Below are positions 63,508 through 64,000 of a DNA stretch of 64,000 nucleotides, in pieces. The notes below the pieces were generated by a model. It made no database searches. It was not told where the DNA came from and saw only the letters and a list, made by a program, of their open reading frames with translations. The stretch is from NCBI RefSeq assembly GCF_000519265.1, contig NZ_KI912608.1:2327313-2391312 (forward strand). Direction: 5' to 3'. Position 1 is the first letter of the stretch; each line of letters begins with the position of its first letter. Made by a program: the position numbers and the translations under genes. This DNA is from Desulfonatronum lacustre DSM 10312. Lineage in GTDB: Bacteria > Desulfobacterota > Desulfovibrionia > Desulfovibrionales > Desulfonatronaceae.

Positions 63508-64000
63508 GGCGTTGTTTCACCTCGTTCCACAGGGCGTTCCAGGAATCCAGGTCCAGCCCTTCCAGGTCGATCCCTTTGGTTTCGGCCAACTGGGCCAGCT
63601 TGTCGAAGCGGTTCAGGAATTTGCGGTTGGCCCGGTCCAGGGCTTCGTTGGCCTTTAGTCCATGCCGTCGTCCGTATTCCACCAGGGTGAAGAGGTAGTC
63701 CCCGTATTCGTCCAGGGCTTTTTCGGCTGAATTGCCGTCTTCGCCCTGGACGGTGTGCCATTCTTGCCATTCCTGGTTCAGTTGTTCCCGCACACCGTCC
63801 GTATCCGACCAGGTAAAGCCCAGCCGTGCGGCCTTGGAATTGATGCGGTAGGCCCGCAACAGGGGTGGCAGCGTCGACGGGATGCCTTCAAAAGGGCCGC
63901 GGTCGGCCTTTTCCTTCTTTTTTTCCTTTTCCCAGTTGGCCCAGAGGGCGTCCAGGTTCGCGAAAGAGGCGTCGGCAAAGACGTGGGGATGGCGTCGGAC
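63488..64000 (-). CDS. mazG: Nucleoside triphosphate pyrophosphohydrolase MazG (5' end outside window)
   Basis: MazG hydrolyses (d)NTPs to monophosphates and pyrophosphate. The visible 170 residues are the C-terminal half: RRHPHVFADAS, then NWEKEKKKEK and the C-terminal all-alpha domain with DEYGDYLFTLVEYGRR holding the EExxE-like acids, followed by ANRKFLNRFDKLAQLAE. The first half and start codon lie beyond base 64000. The motif set and C-terminal length fit the two-domain MazG. Confidence 0.9.
   Translation of the reverse strand, partial: VRRHPHVFADASFANLDALWANWEKEKKKEKADRGPFEGIPSTLPPLLRAYRINSKAARLGFTWSDTDGVREQLNQEWQEWHTVQGEDGNSAEKALDEYGDYLFTLVEYGRRHGLKANEALDRANRKFLNRFDKLAQLAETKGIDLEGLDLDSWNALWNEVKQRHEPSQD

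Overview
The window looks like chromosomal DNA of a high-GC, sulfate-reducer-like member of the Desulfovibrionales. The evidence is the order ispE / tRNA-Gln / prs / rplY / pth / carD / rho, a two-subunit Tat-exported selenocysteine formate dehydrogenase, and a pilMNOPQ-hisC-cmk block. A haloalkaliphile such as Desulfonatronum is possible, but that is a guess from protein flavour, not a test. Most of the window is housekeeping DNA, with a few accessory patches and one unusual signalling/redox cassette.

Layout. 1-9.2 kb: 5-formyl-THF cyclo-ligase (cut by the window edge) and ahcY, tRNA-His, murA, tRNA-Arg, a cupin-like unknown, a patatin phospholipase, mutL, rtcB and tRNA-Pro. 9.3-11.6 kb: an accessory patch behind tRNA-Pro with an orphan HsdR-N-like protein, a PIN/ribbon-helix-helix toxin-antitoxin pair and a secreted zinc phospholipase C-like protein. 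11.7-17 kb: the chaperone cluster cbpA-cbpM-clpB, a DUF1786 protein and an orphan PAAR-like protein. 17.5-27 kb: xthA and a phosphoesterase, a VOC protein, an RNHCP protein coupled to rsgA, cardiolipin synthase, a divergent glutamine synthetase, a KamA-type aminomutase and a DraG-like hydrolase. 27-42.7 kb: secF-secD-yajC; glnB-amtB with a candidate sigma-54 promoter; an M48 protease, rho, carD, pth, rplY, prs, tRNA-Gln and ispE; a DegP-like protease and an Ig-like lipoprotein.

42.9-49.8 kb holds six closely packed plus-strand genes: a periplasmic ligand-binding lipoprotein, a membrane histidine kinase with a four-cysteine insertion after HAMP, a receiver-STAS fusion, an exported thioredoxin-like protein, a GAF-GAF-membrane-rhodanese protein and a MauE/DoxX-type membrane protein. 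Together they look like a ligand- and thiol-redox-responsive signalling unit with no DNA-binding output. I know of no described system with this composition, and it is the best candidate here for something new.

49.8-56 kb: dispersed hairpin repeats around a small lipoprotein, the formate dehydrogenase genes, and an IS1595-like transposase homologue that seems to lack its catalytic aspartates. 56-64 kb: UspA, pilM-N-O-P-Q, hisC, cmk, a small unknown and mazG (cut by the window edge).

Two repeat families recur between genes. One is long hairpins built from six-base units (GAAATC/GATTTC or TCGGNA type) at about 2.1, 7.4, 49.8 and 50.4 kb; two of these belong to near-identical elements of about 200 bp. 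The other is short heptamer arrays (CAGGAGT / TCTGACT) at 15.8 and 50.0 kb, one of which has become the start of a coding region.
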